From Pyrrhoderma lamaoense (lineage: Eukaryota; Basidiomycota; Agaricomycetes; Hymenochaetales; Hymenochaetaceae): a DNA stretch of 64,000 nt. The notes beneath the pieces were generated by a model that ran no database searches, was not told where the DNA came from, and saw only the letters and a program-made list of their open reading frames with translations. The DNA lies in contig NBAZ01000011.1 in the NCBI GenBank assembly GCA_002794735.1, forward strand, positions 558,001 to 622,000, written 5' to 3'. The position numbers were made by a program, and so were the translations under genes. Every line of letters starts with the position of its first letter. Position 1 is the stretch's first letter. Positions 1-10,830 of the stretch are shown here, one piece after another.

Positions 1-456
1 AGTTGTACATGTACGTCCTTCTCTCTTATGTGCTATGGTGTCAGATGTCAAATTGCGGCTTAGGATACATAATATTGCTCTCGCCTGTAGAGATTGTGAG
101 TGATAAGATATTTCTATATGGAGAACTATAACTTGGCTCAGAGCTAATTTGTATACTATAGATCAATTGATGCCATGAGTGGTACCTTGATGAAGATGTT
201 TAAGACCTTGAACGTAGGGTGGTGATAGATCTCCTAGTTATCCGTAGCTTTTGAAGATGAGTATCCCCATGAATAGTTACCGTTTTCCCTTATACTATAC
301 TTGTTGCTCCGCTTGTAGGAAAAACTATGGTCGGATCTATTTAGATAGCATATTGATATATTATGTGGCTAATGGAGGATAATGGGTAACTATTATTTTC
401 AATAATCTGTTTCAAGTGCATACGAAATTCCGATAAGAGTATGGGAGTTGCCATTC
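1..456. other. Upstream region of terpene synthase, no gene seen
   Basis: AT-rich sequence with stops in all frames and no recognisable coding stretch. It contains the presumed promoter of the terpene synthase that begins at 457. I see no clear TATA element at a fixed distance. Confidence 0.5.
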
Positions 457-1816
457 ATGGAAGACACAGCAAAGAGTTTCTACATACCCAATGTAATCTC
501 TAATTGGCCATGGCCTCGTACAATAAACTCACAATACAAGTCTGTCAAAATCGGATCGAATGTACGTTACTGATCCCAATCATATGTATCACTGTCCTTT
601 AAGTCACGCCTACCTCCACTTCAGGCATATGTCCGCAGCTACAGAGCATTCAATGAGAAGTCACAGTTTGCGTTTGATACATGCGATTTACGTACGTGAA
701 TAACTTTGAAGGGTCGCACTAAGTGGAGTTCTAATCATATTAGTATCCAGCGCTTCTTGCTTCTCTAGTGTATCCAGAGGTAAAAAAGGTATTGTGCAGG
801 TTCTTGCAGGGTTTATGTACTAGTATATCTGAGTTTTTCTGAAAGACGCTCTTCGCATCGGTTGTGACTACATGATCCTGGTCCTTGTCATTGATGAGTA
901 TACAGATGTGGAACCTGAGACTGTTGCCCGAGAGATGGTAGATATAATCATGGATGCCCTACACAATACTCATAAGCCCCGCCCACAAGGAGAGATGGCT
1001 CTTGGAGAAATGACCAGACAGTACGTCTTGATATACTGATGTATCTTGTGTAGTGCTCATCTGTGCTCAGATTCTGGGAGCTCACTACGAAGACTGCGAC
1101 TGAGAGCTCTCAACGGCATTTCATTGAGAGCTTTTCGGCTTATTTGAACTGTGTTGTACAGCAAGCAGCCGACCGGGATACCAAAATTATCCGTTCTATT
1201 GATGCCTACTTTGAAAACCGTAGAGAAGATTGTGGAACTCGTCCCTCCTTTTCTCCTCTTGAATTTGAATTAAACCTCCCAGATGATGTTTTTTATCACG
1301 CCATCATGGTAGAGTTGACCGTTAATACCTCAGATATGGTATTTCTCTTGAATGTATGTGTGAACGCACAATCCTACCGTATAACTCACGCATAAATACA
1401 TTTATCAGGATATTGTTTCATACAACAGAGAACAAGCTAGCGGGAACCCTAACCAAAATATTGTCACAGTCGTGATGCATCAATTGAGTACCGACATAAA
1501 TGGGGCAATAAATTGGGTGGCTGATTACCACAGAGAAACTCAGCGAAAATTTTTGGATGGGTTGAAGCGCGTACCGTCCTGGAATCAAGAGATAGATCTC
1601 CAAGTACAGCAATACTTGAATGGTCTTGCAAACTGGGTTAGAGCGAATGAATGCTGGAGCTTTGAGGCTGGTCGTTACTTTGGAAGCAAGGGGTCCGAAT
1701 ACAAGAAAACACGGCTTGTCCCTTTGCTGCCCAGAATTAAACCCGTGCAAGATGAACTCTCAGCTCGTCGTGAGAATACGATGGTCTATCTTGTAGATGA
1801 ATTAGAATCGAGATAA
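457..1816 (+). CDS. Sesquiterpene synthase-like terpene cyclase
   Basis: Class I terpene cyclase of the agaricomycete sesquiterpene synthase type, expected to ionise and cyclise a prenyl diphosphate (probably farnesyl-PP) in the cytosol. Exons read as 457-561, 625-691, about 751-791, 846-1020, 1071-1353 and 1409-1816, giving roughly 355 residues, the usual family length. The N-terminus has the family pattern NWPWPRTIN. Exon 4 carries the acidic metal-binding motif DEYTD. The NSE-type motif NDIVSYNRE is formed across the exon 5/6 junction, and the C-terminal WSFEAGRYFG contains the conserved RY pair. Introns at 562-624, 692-750, 1021-1070 and 1354-1408 keep the frame. The junction between LLASLVYPE and DALRIGCDYM does not join in phase with ordinary GT-AG sites unless one base is added or a 35-base intron is accepted. 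Product and substrate are inferred. The only partner gene nearby is a decayed copy at 3.13 kb; no cluster oxidase is adjacent. Confidence 0.85.
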
Positions 1817-3127
1817 GCGTAGTAGAGAAGAAACGGAGCTAGTTATTCCATAAACATTCCTGAATGTATATTGAAATATGAAGTATATGAATTACTATGC
1901 AACAGTCCCTTGAGAAACTGAAATTTGTATGGTAAACCGAACGTAATATAGTCACCGACAGTATATGTAACCGAGATTCCCACAACTGATAACTAGTTTC
2001 TCTTATATGAAATCGAAGCCACTATGGTTTCTTGCTTGTCTGGGGGTCCTAGCAGTGAAGGCTAGGGTTGCCTGAAAGTGTGCATCATCTGATGATACAG
2101 ACATAATGGTCATTTATTGCACGTTTATGATCAGCATATGGGCATCAGTCAAGTGTGGCTAGTCTAACTTCTTCGAAGGTAACCAAGTCTATTACATACT
2201 GGTAATATGAGGGGTCGACGAAGGACCGTTATAAGGTGATCGCATATTCATAGATTCATATAATCTTGAATCGCCCACACGTTTTATCGAAGGTTAGTCC
2301 TTATAAAGCCTCCCCACTTACTTATGTAGTCAGAGATCAAACCCTTAAAGTGATGGCATCTAAAACATAAAGAAGCGAGGTCTTATTACTTACCACCTCT
2401 TTCATTCCTGAAGACGAGAAGGCGAAATTCATAGTTTTATACCGTGATCGCTCTTAACGGGTACGGTTAAAGCTAAAATATGTATTGATTTGTTTCAGAT
2501 GAATACGTAGATATACCTTTTTCATAATGTTTCCGTCCCTATCAGGTATATAAATGAAACCCCTCTCTGTGATATAGCAATGATGATCGCCATCTTATCA
2601 GGAAAACGGTCCAGACATGACCTCAACAAGTGCTATTTTTACTCATCCAGCATCTCAATTAATCACAGGGAGCAATTACTATTAGGGAGTACACTTAGAA
2701 AGGGAGATTATCTCTGTTACATGTTATAAAGTGTATTGATCATAGTCGGTACTCTTTAGTATAAAAGCAATGGACCAACAGCTGTTGGTATAAGTACTTA
2801 AAAGTGATGATGATAATCTAATAAGCTATCTATCATACAAAAGTATAAAACGGAATAAAAGATGCCCCATATATATATGTACACGTAAGTGATACGTCCC
2901 CAAGTAAGCAACAGAGACGTAAATTAGGCAGGGAGCAAGTTTTTTTCCAGAATGATATAGCGTTGATGGCAGATAGAGTGGGAGTCACGGTGAATGTAGG
3001 GGATCTTAATTTTTATCTTAGATTTCTTTCAAATACAAGGTCTTATCTTGGGTGTGATCAACAACACCTATTATCCTCAGTGATACAGCCACAGAACTCA
3101 GCTCCATTCGTTATGGAAACAGAATGA
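1817..3127. other. Intergenic, AT-rich, nothing recognised
   Basis: Stops are frequent in all six frames and I see no coding-like composition, repeats or RNA gene. It separates the terpene synthase from its decayed copy. Confidence 0.5.
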
Positions 3128-3440
3128 AGCATCCACCTTTCCGACACCATGTCTAGTTGGTCGTGGGCTCGAGCGATAAACTCTCACTATGAAACTGATA
3201 AAGCTTGGTTCAAAGTATTTTTCTGCTTTCATCATGTCCATATCTCTACGACTTATAACTTATTTCTAGAGATAGACTCATAGCTTTCGGTTCAATGAAG
3301 GATATTTATAAGCACTTGCTAAATACAGCCGCCGTATTTTCACGGTGTCTATCCTTCAAGCAAAACTATCCTTATTTGAAACTCAACAACGATACTCTCC
3401 GCAAGAGGAAATGGCTGCTGGTGTTCTGGGTAGACGATAA
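3128..3440 (+). pseudogene. Decayed terpene synthase N-terminal fragment
   Basis: At 3128 the frame reads a stretch ending SSWSWARAINSHYETDK, which lines up residue by residue with the first exon of the intact gene at 457 (SNWPWPRTINSQYKSVK). After an intron-like gap a second block near 3275-3300 reads HSFRFNEG in place of SYRAFNEK but is interrupted by stops. A third block just before 3440 reads PQEEMAAGVLGRR where the intact gene has PQGEMALGEMTRQ. Everything downstream (NSE motif, C-terminus) is absent. The fragment stops about 20 bp before the left arm of the large inverted repeat. It is a dead tandem duplicate, probably cut off when the repeat segment arrived. Confidence 0.65.
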
Positions 3441-3823
3441 GAAACAAAAGGATGATGTATGAGAAAATGAGAATTGTTTCATTACTGCCCAAAGTCAGAT
3501 CCGCAGATGATGAACCACTCGCTCGCATTAATACTGTGGTTTATCGTACAGAAGATCCGAATTCAGAAGCGAAAGGAGCAGTGGGGATTTTGGGTATTAT
3601 ATACGAGTTTAGCACTTGAATATTGTTATTTTGGATATAGTATCAAGAATGTCTTTTTAAATTTTGCCCTTGGACAAATAGGTCGTAAACGTTCATCAAC
3701 CTGGACGAGTAAACTATACGACGAAACTCTATTAACGCCTCCAGAACAACTCTACGGTACGAGATAATAGTAAAAACAGGACAAAGGTATTCAAAGGTTT
3801 ATTGTCATTAGCACAGCATCATC

Positions 3824-3866
3824 AGTGGCCAACGAAGGGCCACTGCGTCATGCTTTGTGACATGAC
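3824..3866. promoter_or_regulatory. Hairpin and palindrome upstream of acidic-protein gene
   Basis: A perfect 7-bp inverted repeat, AGTGGCC/GGCCACT, around a 7-base loop lies at 3824-3844. It is followed by GTCATG...CATGAC with an 8-base spacer at 3847-3866. Both are preserved in the right copy (about 27596-27640, reversed). The position upstream of the promoter block of the 4036 gene suggests a protein-binding site, or the 3' end of the relic transcript; which one cannot be decided here. Confidence 0.4.
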
Positions 3867-3869
3867 ACA

Positions 3870-3946
3870 GCCTCGATGATGGAAAGAACAAAAGAATGAA
3901 GTCAGCATGCAAGCGAGGGACACGCTGCTAGGGACATATAAACACC
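3870..3946 (+). promoter_or_regulatory. Promoter block of acidic-protein gene B (left)
   Basis: It contains GCCTCGATGATGG at 3870-3882. A 46-bp block at 3901-3946 follows, with AAGCGAG, ACACGCT and a TATA-like ATATAAACACC, about 90 bp before the ATG at 4036. The neighbouring gene C has the same elements in the same order (4658-4769), and the right arm repeats both. Spacing to the start codon is right for a fungal core promoter. Confidence 0.55.
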
Positions 3947-4035
3947 AAAATCCTCTCCTCTTTACCACCACATACACTACAAACCACCAGCACTTCAACA
4001 ATCCTTTTTCACTTTATCAACTCGATACATTCATA

Positions 4036-4335
4036 ATGTCGACCACCTCCTCTCAGACTTACACAGACATCATTTCACAGGGTAATTCCGATCCCATTTC
4101 GAATTACGACGGCAATATTTATGTTCTTAAATCATACGAGGATAAGGGGGTTCAGGTCCCTGATTTGTCTGAGGAATCAAGCCAGGAGAACATCGACAAA
4201 GACAGCTCCGAAATATACATATCCGAAAATGACGGCTCAGGGGACACATTCTGGGATGAATATACTTACAACTGGTCTTACCAGGGTAACACTGAAAGCC
4301 AGGACGATTCCATGTGGGGGAATATTGAAATGTGA
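4036..4335 (+). CDS. Small acidic protein, family B (left copy)
   Basis: This is a 99-residue intronless frame starting MSTTSSQTYTDI. The ATG at 4036 is chosen because the right-arm copy starts at the same codon and the TATA-like block lies about 90 bp upstream; an in-frame upstream ATG at 3907 lies inside the promoter block. The protein is polar and acidic, with many Ser, Asp, Glu and Asn. It has an aromatic/acidic motif FWDEYTYNWSY near residue 75 and ends WGNIEM. There is no signal peptide or membrane segment. The copy at 27146-27445 is the same length with no indels. I recognise no known family. The SSQT N-terminus and W[DE][DE]-Y motif resemble gene C next to it, so B and C may be old tandem duplicates. 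Function unknown. Confidence 0.6.
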   Translation: MSTTSSQTYTDIISQGNSDPISNYDGNIYVLKSYEDKGVQVPDLSEESSQENIDKDSSEIYISENDGSGDTFWDEYTYNWSYQGNTESQDDSMWGNIEM

Positions 4336-4657
4336 GATTAATACTCTCATACAGACGAATGACGCGCCTGTTTACAAAGTGGGAAGGAGGTTATTATCAA
4401 GCTGGGTTTAGATAATTCAAATGTGTATTCCTCCAGATGTACTCCCCATGTTTCCAATCGTATTTTTTCCCTGTTTGTCTCCTTCAATTGTGTGGTTTAG
4501 TGGACAAAGGATGAGTATACACAGTGAGTGAGAAAGAAGTCCCGACCAATGAGTAGCACAGAGCCACAACCACAATGGGCTGTACCTACAATGAAAGGCC
4601 CGCAATGAGAACGTGTAAACCTTACTCTGATGACTACCATTGTTTGCGGCCTTTGAT
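4336..4657. other. Spacer between genes B and C
   Basis: 3' region of gene B. A short element, TTTAGATAATTCAAATG, near 4409 has a close copy after gene C near 5512 (TTTAGATAATTCGAATG). This suggests the B and C units were duplicated with their 3' flanks, or share a 3'-end signal. No other gene seen. Confidence 0.45.
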
Positions 4658-4769
4658 GGGCCTCGATCATGGTCTATGAGAGACGTGACACAAATTCAAT
4701 AATGCTTACTGTAAAACAATGGAGTCACAGTGTAAGCGAGTAACACGCTTCTATGGGTATATTAACACC
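4658..4769 (+). promoter_or_regulatory. Promoter block of acidic-protein gene C (left)
   Basis: GGCCTCGATCATGG near 4659 is followed at 4724-4769 by a block with TAAGCGAG, AACACGCT and ATATTAACACC. It matches the block before gene B at most positions. The TATA-like part lies about 100 bp before the ATG at 4869. Confidence 0.55.
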
Positions 4770-4868
4770 AGGATACTCTTCTTTCACGAGTACCAACGTT
4801 GAAGACTTTCTATCACTCCCACAAACATCCCTACCTTACCATCTCTCCACTCTGCTACAACTGCTATA

Positions 4869-5348
4869 ATGTCTTCTGGCAGCTCTCAGACTCGGACACC
4901 AGTCTTCACGCGAATGCCAGAGGACTGGAAGCCCATCAAGAAACACGTGAAGCCACAAACGGAAGAATGCACTGATAGAAAACCAGTGTTCGTCCCGATG
5001 TCTGTGAGAGATACAACAGGAGGCGTCGATAAAGAGAGTGTCAGAGGGGAGATTTGGTCATCCGACGAAGATAATACAGAATCTCGACCACTGAGACTGT
5101 TTCGTCTCGACGAGCTTCTTCCAAAAGGAGTGAAGGTATGCAAAGGTTTTGACGATGACGACGAGGTAGAAAACTCAGATTCAGATGACCCCGACCGCGA
5201 TGTACCTTGGGAGGATAATTATGAATTCGGAGACAACAGCTCCGATTGGGACACGGACGACTGGGACGTCGAGGAATGTAAATCTGATCATCTGAGAGAA
5301 AATGACAATGACCTGATGTCAGAAGAAACCTTCAGCGACTCCGAGTAG
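4869..5348 (+). CDS. Small acidic protein, family C (left copy)
   Basis: 159-residue intronless protein. The N-terminus has SSQTRTPVFTRMPEDW, a second related repeat KPVFVPMS follows at about residue 38, and the middle has the block ESRPLRLFRLDELLPKG. The C-terminal 60 residues are strongly acidic, with Asp/Glu/Ser runs and Trp-Asp repeats (SSDWDTDDWD). The right-arm copy (26136-26612) differs by one whole codon and scattered substitutions; an in-frame indel is what selection on a protein would leave. A third relative at 29341-29886 keeps RTPVFTPMP and ESRPLRLF. No signal peptide, membrane segment or known domain is visible. The acidic tail and short conserved blocks suggest a protein that binds a partner, possibly nuclear, but this is a guess. 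Confidence 0.65.
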   Translation: MSSGSSQTRTPVFTRMPEDWKPIKKHVKPQTEECTDRKPVFVPMSVRDTTGGVDKESVRGEIWSSDEDNTESRPLRLFRLDELLPKGVKVCKGFDDDDEVENSDSDDPDRDVPWEDNYEFGDNSSDWDTDDWDVEECKSDHLRENDNDLMSEETFSDSE

Positions 5349-5704
5349 TGGGACGATGTAGATGCGAACCACAAATTGTTACTTTCTCAAGTAGATCTAA
5401 TTTGTTTATGAAGTAAAGAGGAGGCGGTGACTTGGCGATGCATAGTGGAATCGAGGAATGGATCTAGAACGAATTTGAGTTGCAAGTAGGAGACGGGCAA
5501 CAGATCATGTTTAGATAATTCGAATGCATACCCTCTGTCTGTAGCCCCACAATTTCATGTTCACCGCATTGATACCACTCGTGGATGATGAAATACTAAG
5601 ATCCTTGTAGAGAAAGATATGTGAATGGTTCCCCAGACGTTTATAGACCAGATAGCACGAAGGACAGTACTAAAAGATAACTGCACAAATGAAGCAGAAA
5701 AAAA

Positions 5705-5902
5705 ATGCATACAGTTCGTGTGGGTCTTGTTTTATTTGTGTTCAAAATCGTCAGCATTTGTTTTTGGATAACGATCGATAAAGTCCAAGACGAAACTTGT
5801 TCTTTCACCAGTCCATCAAAGTCATACCATAGTTTCAGAGTGCATACAGACTCCGAAGACCACTTCTTGGGCCCCGATGATAGGAAGCTTCCAAGATTAT
5901 AG
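5705..5902 (+). CDS. Possible small protein in the repeat arm (left)
   Basis: 65-residue frame with a hydrophobic start (GLVLFVFKIVSICFWI) that could be a signal or anchor segment, ending DSEDHFLGPDDRKLPRL. The right arm holds the same frame at 25583-25777 without indels and with about seven substitutions. The opposite strand is also open in both copies, so the open frame may just reflect a young duplication. No promoter block like that of B and C is seen. Weak candidate. Confidence 0.25.
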   Translation: MHTVRVGLVLFVFKIVSICFWITIDKVQDETCSFTSPSKSYHSFRVHTDSEDHFLGPDDRKLPRL

Positions 5903-6080
5903 CAGTCTTTGAAGTTGTGGCACAAAGTAGAGAATGATGATGAGCGAATAATCAAGTTTCACCTTGGACGACTGTTATGAGATGAATATCAGCGCTCCCC
6001 CTCTTTACCTTCCCACTTTTGGACATCTAGATGTTCAATATCATCTTTTTCTGAGTCGATGTTAAGGTAGTACTGATTAG

Positions 6081-8357
6081 AGGATGTCTAAACTTAGATC
6101 TCAAGACGACGATTACGAGTTCTCGAAAAGCCTAGCTTGTGCAAAATGCACAGACACGCACAAACCACTTTATAATGAGAGAAGGAGCTCCAAGAACGTA
6201 AAAAAGCAAAGTATACATCCATACACCCCTAGCACGTACTCACACAAGGAAGAGATACATAGATCATGATTGATCTAGGGAGAATGAGTAGGATCGATGT
6301 GATCCTGACTTTTCCCGTAAAATAGTTTTTTTTTTAATATCAAAAGAAAAAATGAATAAACCGTCAAGGGAAGGGAAAAAAAGACTCGTATTCTTTGAGA
6401 AGTGATGATATTAATAGAACAAGGTCAAAACCCTATCAAACAAACCTAAAGTGCAGAACTTTGCTCATCACTAACCAATGACTGTGAGAAGCTCCGGGAG
6501 AAGTCCTTTCATATCACGGACACGTCTGAGAGGATGTTAGATGAACCTGGGATATAAGACGAGACAAGTGGATAAGGAGCATCATCTATCATGATAGGTG
6601 ATGACAGATATTAATGACCTAGCACAAAAGTGCCCCAAATACTTGGTCTTTGTCTTGCACGAGAACGAAGATTACGCAAGCAAATTCGTGTCAACGACAA
6701 CTATGATGACTATCGATATATGATAATATATGCTATAACTGTATTATTAATCATTGTCATCTATCACATCTCTTCTTCTGCACACAACCACTTGTTGTCA
6801 TCAAGGAAGCCCCTACTCTGAATCAGCATGGTACAAGTTTCATGTGATAACCAAATGAAAACCAAAAAAGATGACGAGCAAAGGAAAAGACGCATGTATG
6901 ATTACAAACTAAGATTACCATCATAAATCCTTTATAATATCTCGTTGAACATAATGCTAATATAATGATCTTGATTAATATATGGTTAACATCAATATGG
7001 CTGACATGCCACCCAATTTCCGTTGAACTGACTTTTACCTTACACAGTTTAGCCTTTAAGAAAAAAAAAGCCACTGAACAAGTAAACACACTTACGACCC
7101 GACCCACACGAAGAAAAGAAAGATTATGTCATAGAGTCTAGAGTCTAGTTTATGCCGATAGTACACGGAATGGCGAAGTCGTAAGTAAGTAAGATCCGGA
7201 CTTAGCAAAAAGTCCAAAAGGTCGAGATCTACATGTAGCTAGCGATGAAACATTGTCACAAGGTTGAAATTCAAAAAAAAAGTACAACCGACGAAACCTG
7301 GCAAGAATTCAAAAAAAAAAATCAAGTAGAAAGGGGGGATGTTCAAAGAAATCCCCAAAGGTCCTGACAGGTCGAAAGTAAAAAGAAAAAAAAAGATAGG
7401 TAAAAAAAAAAATTCCAATGAAAGAGATTTCATCTCACATCTAAGTAACATGAGATTGTCTTAATATTCAATATCTGAATGATCTTAAATCAAATCGCTC
7501 TAAACCGAGGGCTGGACTGAGTCTCGACTCCTTTTTAACTAGTACTTAGACCAACCACCTTTCGGCTCAAAAAAACATCGCTGATCCCTCGCAACACTCT
7601 GTTAATCATTTCCAAGCTCGAGTAATACAAAAAAAAAACCTATGAATAAAAAAAAACTAGGAAAAGTAAGAACTAGGAAAAGTAAGAAAATGCGAGATAT
7701 AGGAGAGAAAAAGAAAAGTATCCCCAGAGAAATCAGAGTCGACAACAAAACAAAAACAGAGAGCAAACAGAAAAGGAAAAGAAAATCTGGTGAAAGTAAG
7801 AAAAGTTGGCAAAACAGGTAGGTGGGAAGGTGAGCGAGTATATATTAAACCACATTCTTCTTTTCAAAAGTCCTCAGTGGGACGAGAAAATTGAGTAAGA
7901 AGTAGAAAGTAAGAGAAAGAAAAAGAGAAGTAAAAAAGCTTTTGCTTCGAGAAGATACGTTATGCGTGTGTGTGTGTGTGTACAAACAAAAGAAAAGAAA
8001 AGAGCTAAAAAAATCCGTAGGGACGTAGCAAGAAAAGTTGATGAAAAAAAAAAACCAGAAAAAAAGGGGGAAAAAAGAAAGAAACTACCCCAAGGGAAGG
8101 GAAATGAGAGATAACTAAGCACTAAAGCACTATGTACTGATGATGTACGAGAGAAAGTTGATGATAAGACACTGAGTTTAGAACTTGGAGTAATCACAAC
8201 AAAAAAATATGGCCTTTTATATGATATGATATGGAAAAAAACTTCCGAGTGGGAGAGGACAGAAAATGCGTAGTAATAGTAGTAGTAGTATCAACGACAA
8301 GTATAATGAAAACGAAGAAAAATCAAAATAGAGAGAGAGAGAGAAGAGAGAGAGAGA

Positions 8358-8424
<67 letters not shown>

Positions 8425-10830
8425 AGCCTTTGGATGTTGGATGTTGTCAATAATTTACACTTGTATGATCAGGGGTGGAGACAAGAGAAAAAGAAAAAAG
8501 AGTAATAAATAAGAGTTTTTTACGTCGGTTCTCAATTCAATGTTAAGAAACAATGTGCAATATGTGTGTTCCGGGAGAACGAGAGAGTAGACAGATACAG
8601 AGAAAGAGATAGGGAATTAAAGAAAGGAGATCGGGGAGGGGAGGGGAAAAAGAAGAGACTTGTAACTCCATCTAACAATTGAACCTCTGAATTCATTCAC
8701 AACGCAAAAGCCCATCCACGGATCGAGGAAGAAAAGACCGAAGTAGTAATACAGAGGTCAACAAGGATAAGATAGCAACGTTCCATTCCCCCACTCAAAA
8801 CACATTGTGAAATTTAAAAAAAAACGGAGAGAAAGAGGGGGGGGGGTAAGGTTGAAATATTTGGGGTCCGAGGGAGAAATGATTGATAGTTGGTCGAAAG
8901 GAAATAAAAGAAGAAAAAAGGGGGAGGTAGGGGAAAAATAAAATAAAGATATTCAATCTCATCTTGATACTTGATACTTGATACAAACAAAACCCGGTTT
9001 GATCAGAGGGCATGGACAATAGATATATGAGTAGTATAGAGAGAAGCCCAGAGTGTCATTCACTATTCTGGTCCTATGGAAGGGGAAACAATCACTGAGT
9101 AGGATTGAAAAATAAAGCGATAAACCACAACCGATCAGGGAGAAAAAAGTTGTAAAGAAAAGAGGACGAAGTAGAGTCGAAAAAAAAGGGGAGGGGGGAG
9201 AAACATTAACCCAATTTGTCATCAAAACTATCTCAAGTTCCGATAGGGATAATAAAACAAAGGATCAAAAGAAACCACAGAAAGTTCCCTTTCATCTTTT
9301 CTTTGCAACAGAGCGTAAAAAAAGAGGGGGGGGGGGGGGGTAGAGGACAAACAAAGCCATAGAATAAACCAGAAGAGCAGGAATCAAGGTTTGGAATAAT
9401 CTTGTATTGTGGGGGAGCACTGAACAAGCCACGTATAAAAAAACCTCGAGAAAAAAACCCGTTCCAGAAGGAATAAAAGTGAACCCTAAAGCAAAGGAGA
9501 AGAGGAGATCGGAGGGAGGAGGAAAGGTTTGCAAACCAACTTTGACAACATTTATTTCATCTAGGACTGGGAGACTCGAATGATAAGAAAACGAAGACAA
9601 AGTGCTCTCTCTCCACCTCGCTTTCTCACTACTCTCCTTCCATATAATATATCACTTTCTCCTATTTCCCTTCTCATTTCAGTCTCAGATTGGGGGAAAA
9701 GTAAAGATGAGCCGAAGAAGAAACGCCCACAAATAAACAGATGCGATTTTTTGAAAGAAACAAAATCTAGAACCTTGTTCTAGTTTGTAAAAAAGCTTGA
9801 GCTAAGAATCGATATTGCCATTACTGACGAAGAAGGAAAGCCAGGGGGGTAGAAAAAAAAGAGGTGATGATCTTGCTTCTAAAAAAAAAGTAAGTAAAAA
9901 AAGACCCCGTAAATCGAATCCGAAAGAGCCAAGGATCCCAGTTGCGCAGCAAATAGAACACAATAACACAACCCAGTAAATTTGTTCCCTACCCGCTCCA
10001 CTCACGTAACGAGGTCTCCTTCCCTCTACCCTTCAACCCCAATTCATCAAGTCCCCACCCCATCCCCACCCCCTAATATCCAAATTTAGAAAAAGAGGTC
10101 GCGTGACCATCAATCCGCGCCGAGGATAGGGAGAAGAGAGAGAGAGAGGGAGGGGGATGAGGATGAATTCCCCTTGCAAAAAAGATCCAAAGAGTTCTAA
10201 GGAGTCCAAAGAATTTCCGAACGAAGATCCATCTAAGTTTTAAAAATCACAACCCGCTCTTTTTCTCTTCTCTCCACCCGCCCGCGCGCCCCCCCCCCCC
10301 CTTTTCCGCCTCTTCTTCCAATCATAATTTTAGAGCATGGAAGCCACTGTATGATGAAAGGGACTCGGCCAAGAAAGAGAGATCTAGCCCCCTTTTTAAA
10401 GGGGGAATTAGAGTCTAAATCAGGGGGGACAAGACCTGGACCATCGAAACCAGATCTCATGGACATAGTAATAGAGGGCTTCTCCCGTTCCCTTCCTTGA
10501 TGCAAAACGAATACCATACCAATTCTCTTATCACGGGTTTCACGGGTACGAAATAAGACGAGAGGTCATGCGCAGAGGGGATGGAAACCATTTATTTTTC
10601 CAAGCAATTGTATAAAATTTAAGCTCGTCCTTTCTAATTCATCTCTCTTTCAATGGACAACGATGTAGAGAAGGCGGGGTAAGAGAAGGGAGGGGGGGGA
10701 CGAAGAGTGAGATACGAGATTGAAAAGAAAGACATCATGTAAACTTGCTTGATTCGTAGAGCCCTCATTCAAGAAAGAAGCCGAAGCGATAGCAGCGGTA
10801 GTAGTTAAAAATCATAAAGTAAGATCCATT
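6081..10830. other. 4.7-kb gene-free purine-rich tract
   Basis: From about 6300 the + strand is dominated by A and G, with long runs of A, G and mixed AG, poly-G runs near 8840 and 9330, and few C or T outside short islands. Open frames here are low-complexity Ser/Leu/Phe or Arg/Glu strings and are not genes. The tract lies on the 3' side of the BTB gene, so on that gene's sense strand it is a polypyrimidine tract. Confidence 0.6.
8331..8423. repeat. (GA)n microsatellite
   Basis: About 90 bp of almost uninterrupted GA dinucleotides inside the purine-rich tract. A (TG)n run near 7970 is much shorter. Likely length-variable. Confidence 0.95.

Larger units (their letters stand above)
3459..6080 (+). 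repeat. Left arm of a 2.6-kb inverted duplication
   Basis: This segment reappears in opposite orientation at 25401-28002 with roughly nine of ten bases identical by eye. The outer edge begins at a shared ATGAGAAAATGAGAATTG (about 3459). The inner edge ends at a shared ACTGATTAG (about 6080), after which the copies are unrelated. It carries two small acidic-protein genes (4036 and 4869), their promoters and a possible third small frame (5705). Between the edge and the first gene both copies hold a coding-like frame starting PKVRSADDEPLARINTVV (from about 3486) that runs into stops or frameshifts, so it is a relic. I found no terminal inverted repeats, target duplications or transposase, so it does not look like a transposon. 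Confidence 0.85.

Noticed and set aside
3474..3767. 97-residue frame at the outer end of the left arm as a gene
   Set aside because: The counterpart in the right arm is frameshifted and shorter; a different frame of the same DNA (RSADDEPLARINTVV) looks more coding-like but also ends in stops. Treated as a relic.
3459..6080. Repeat arms as a transposon or LTR
   Set aside because: No terminal inverted repeats, target duplications, transposase or polymerase domain; the content is host-like genes and promoters.
8217..8512. Open frames on both strands across the GA repeat
   Set aside because: They are translations of a dinucleotide repeat (Ser-Leu or Arg-Glu strings), not genes.
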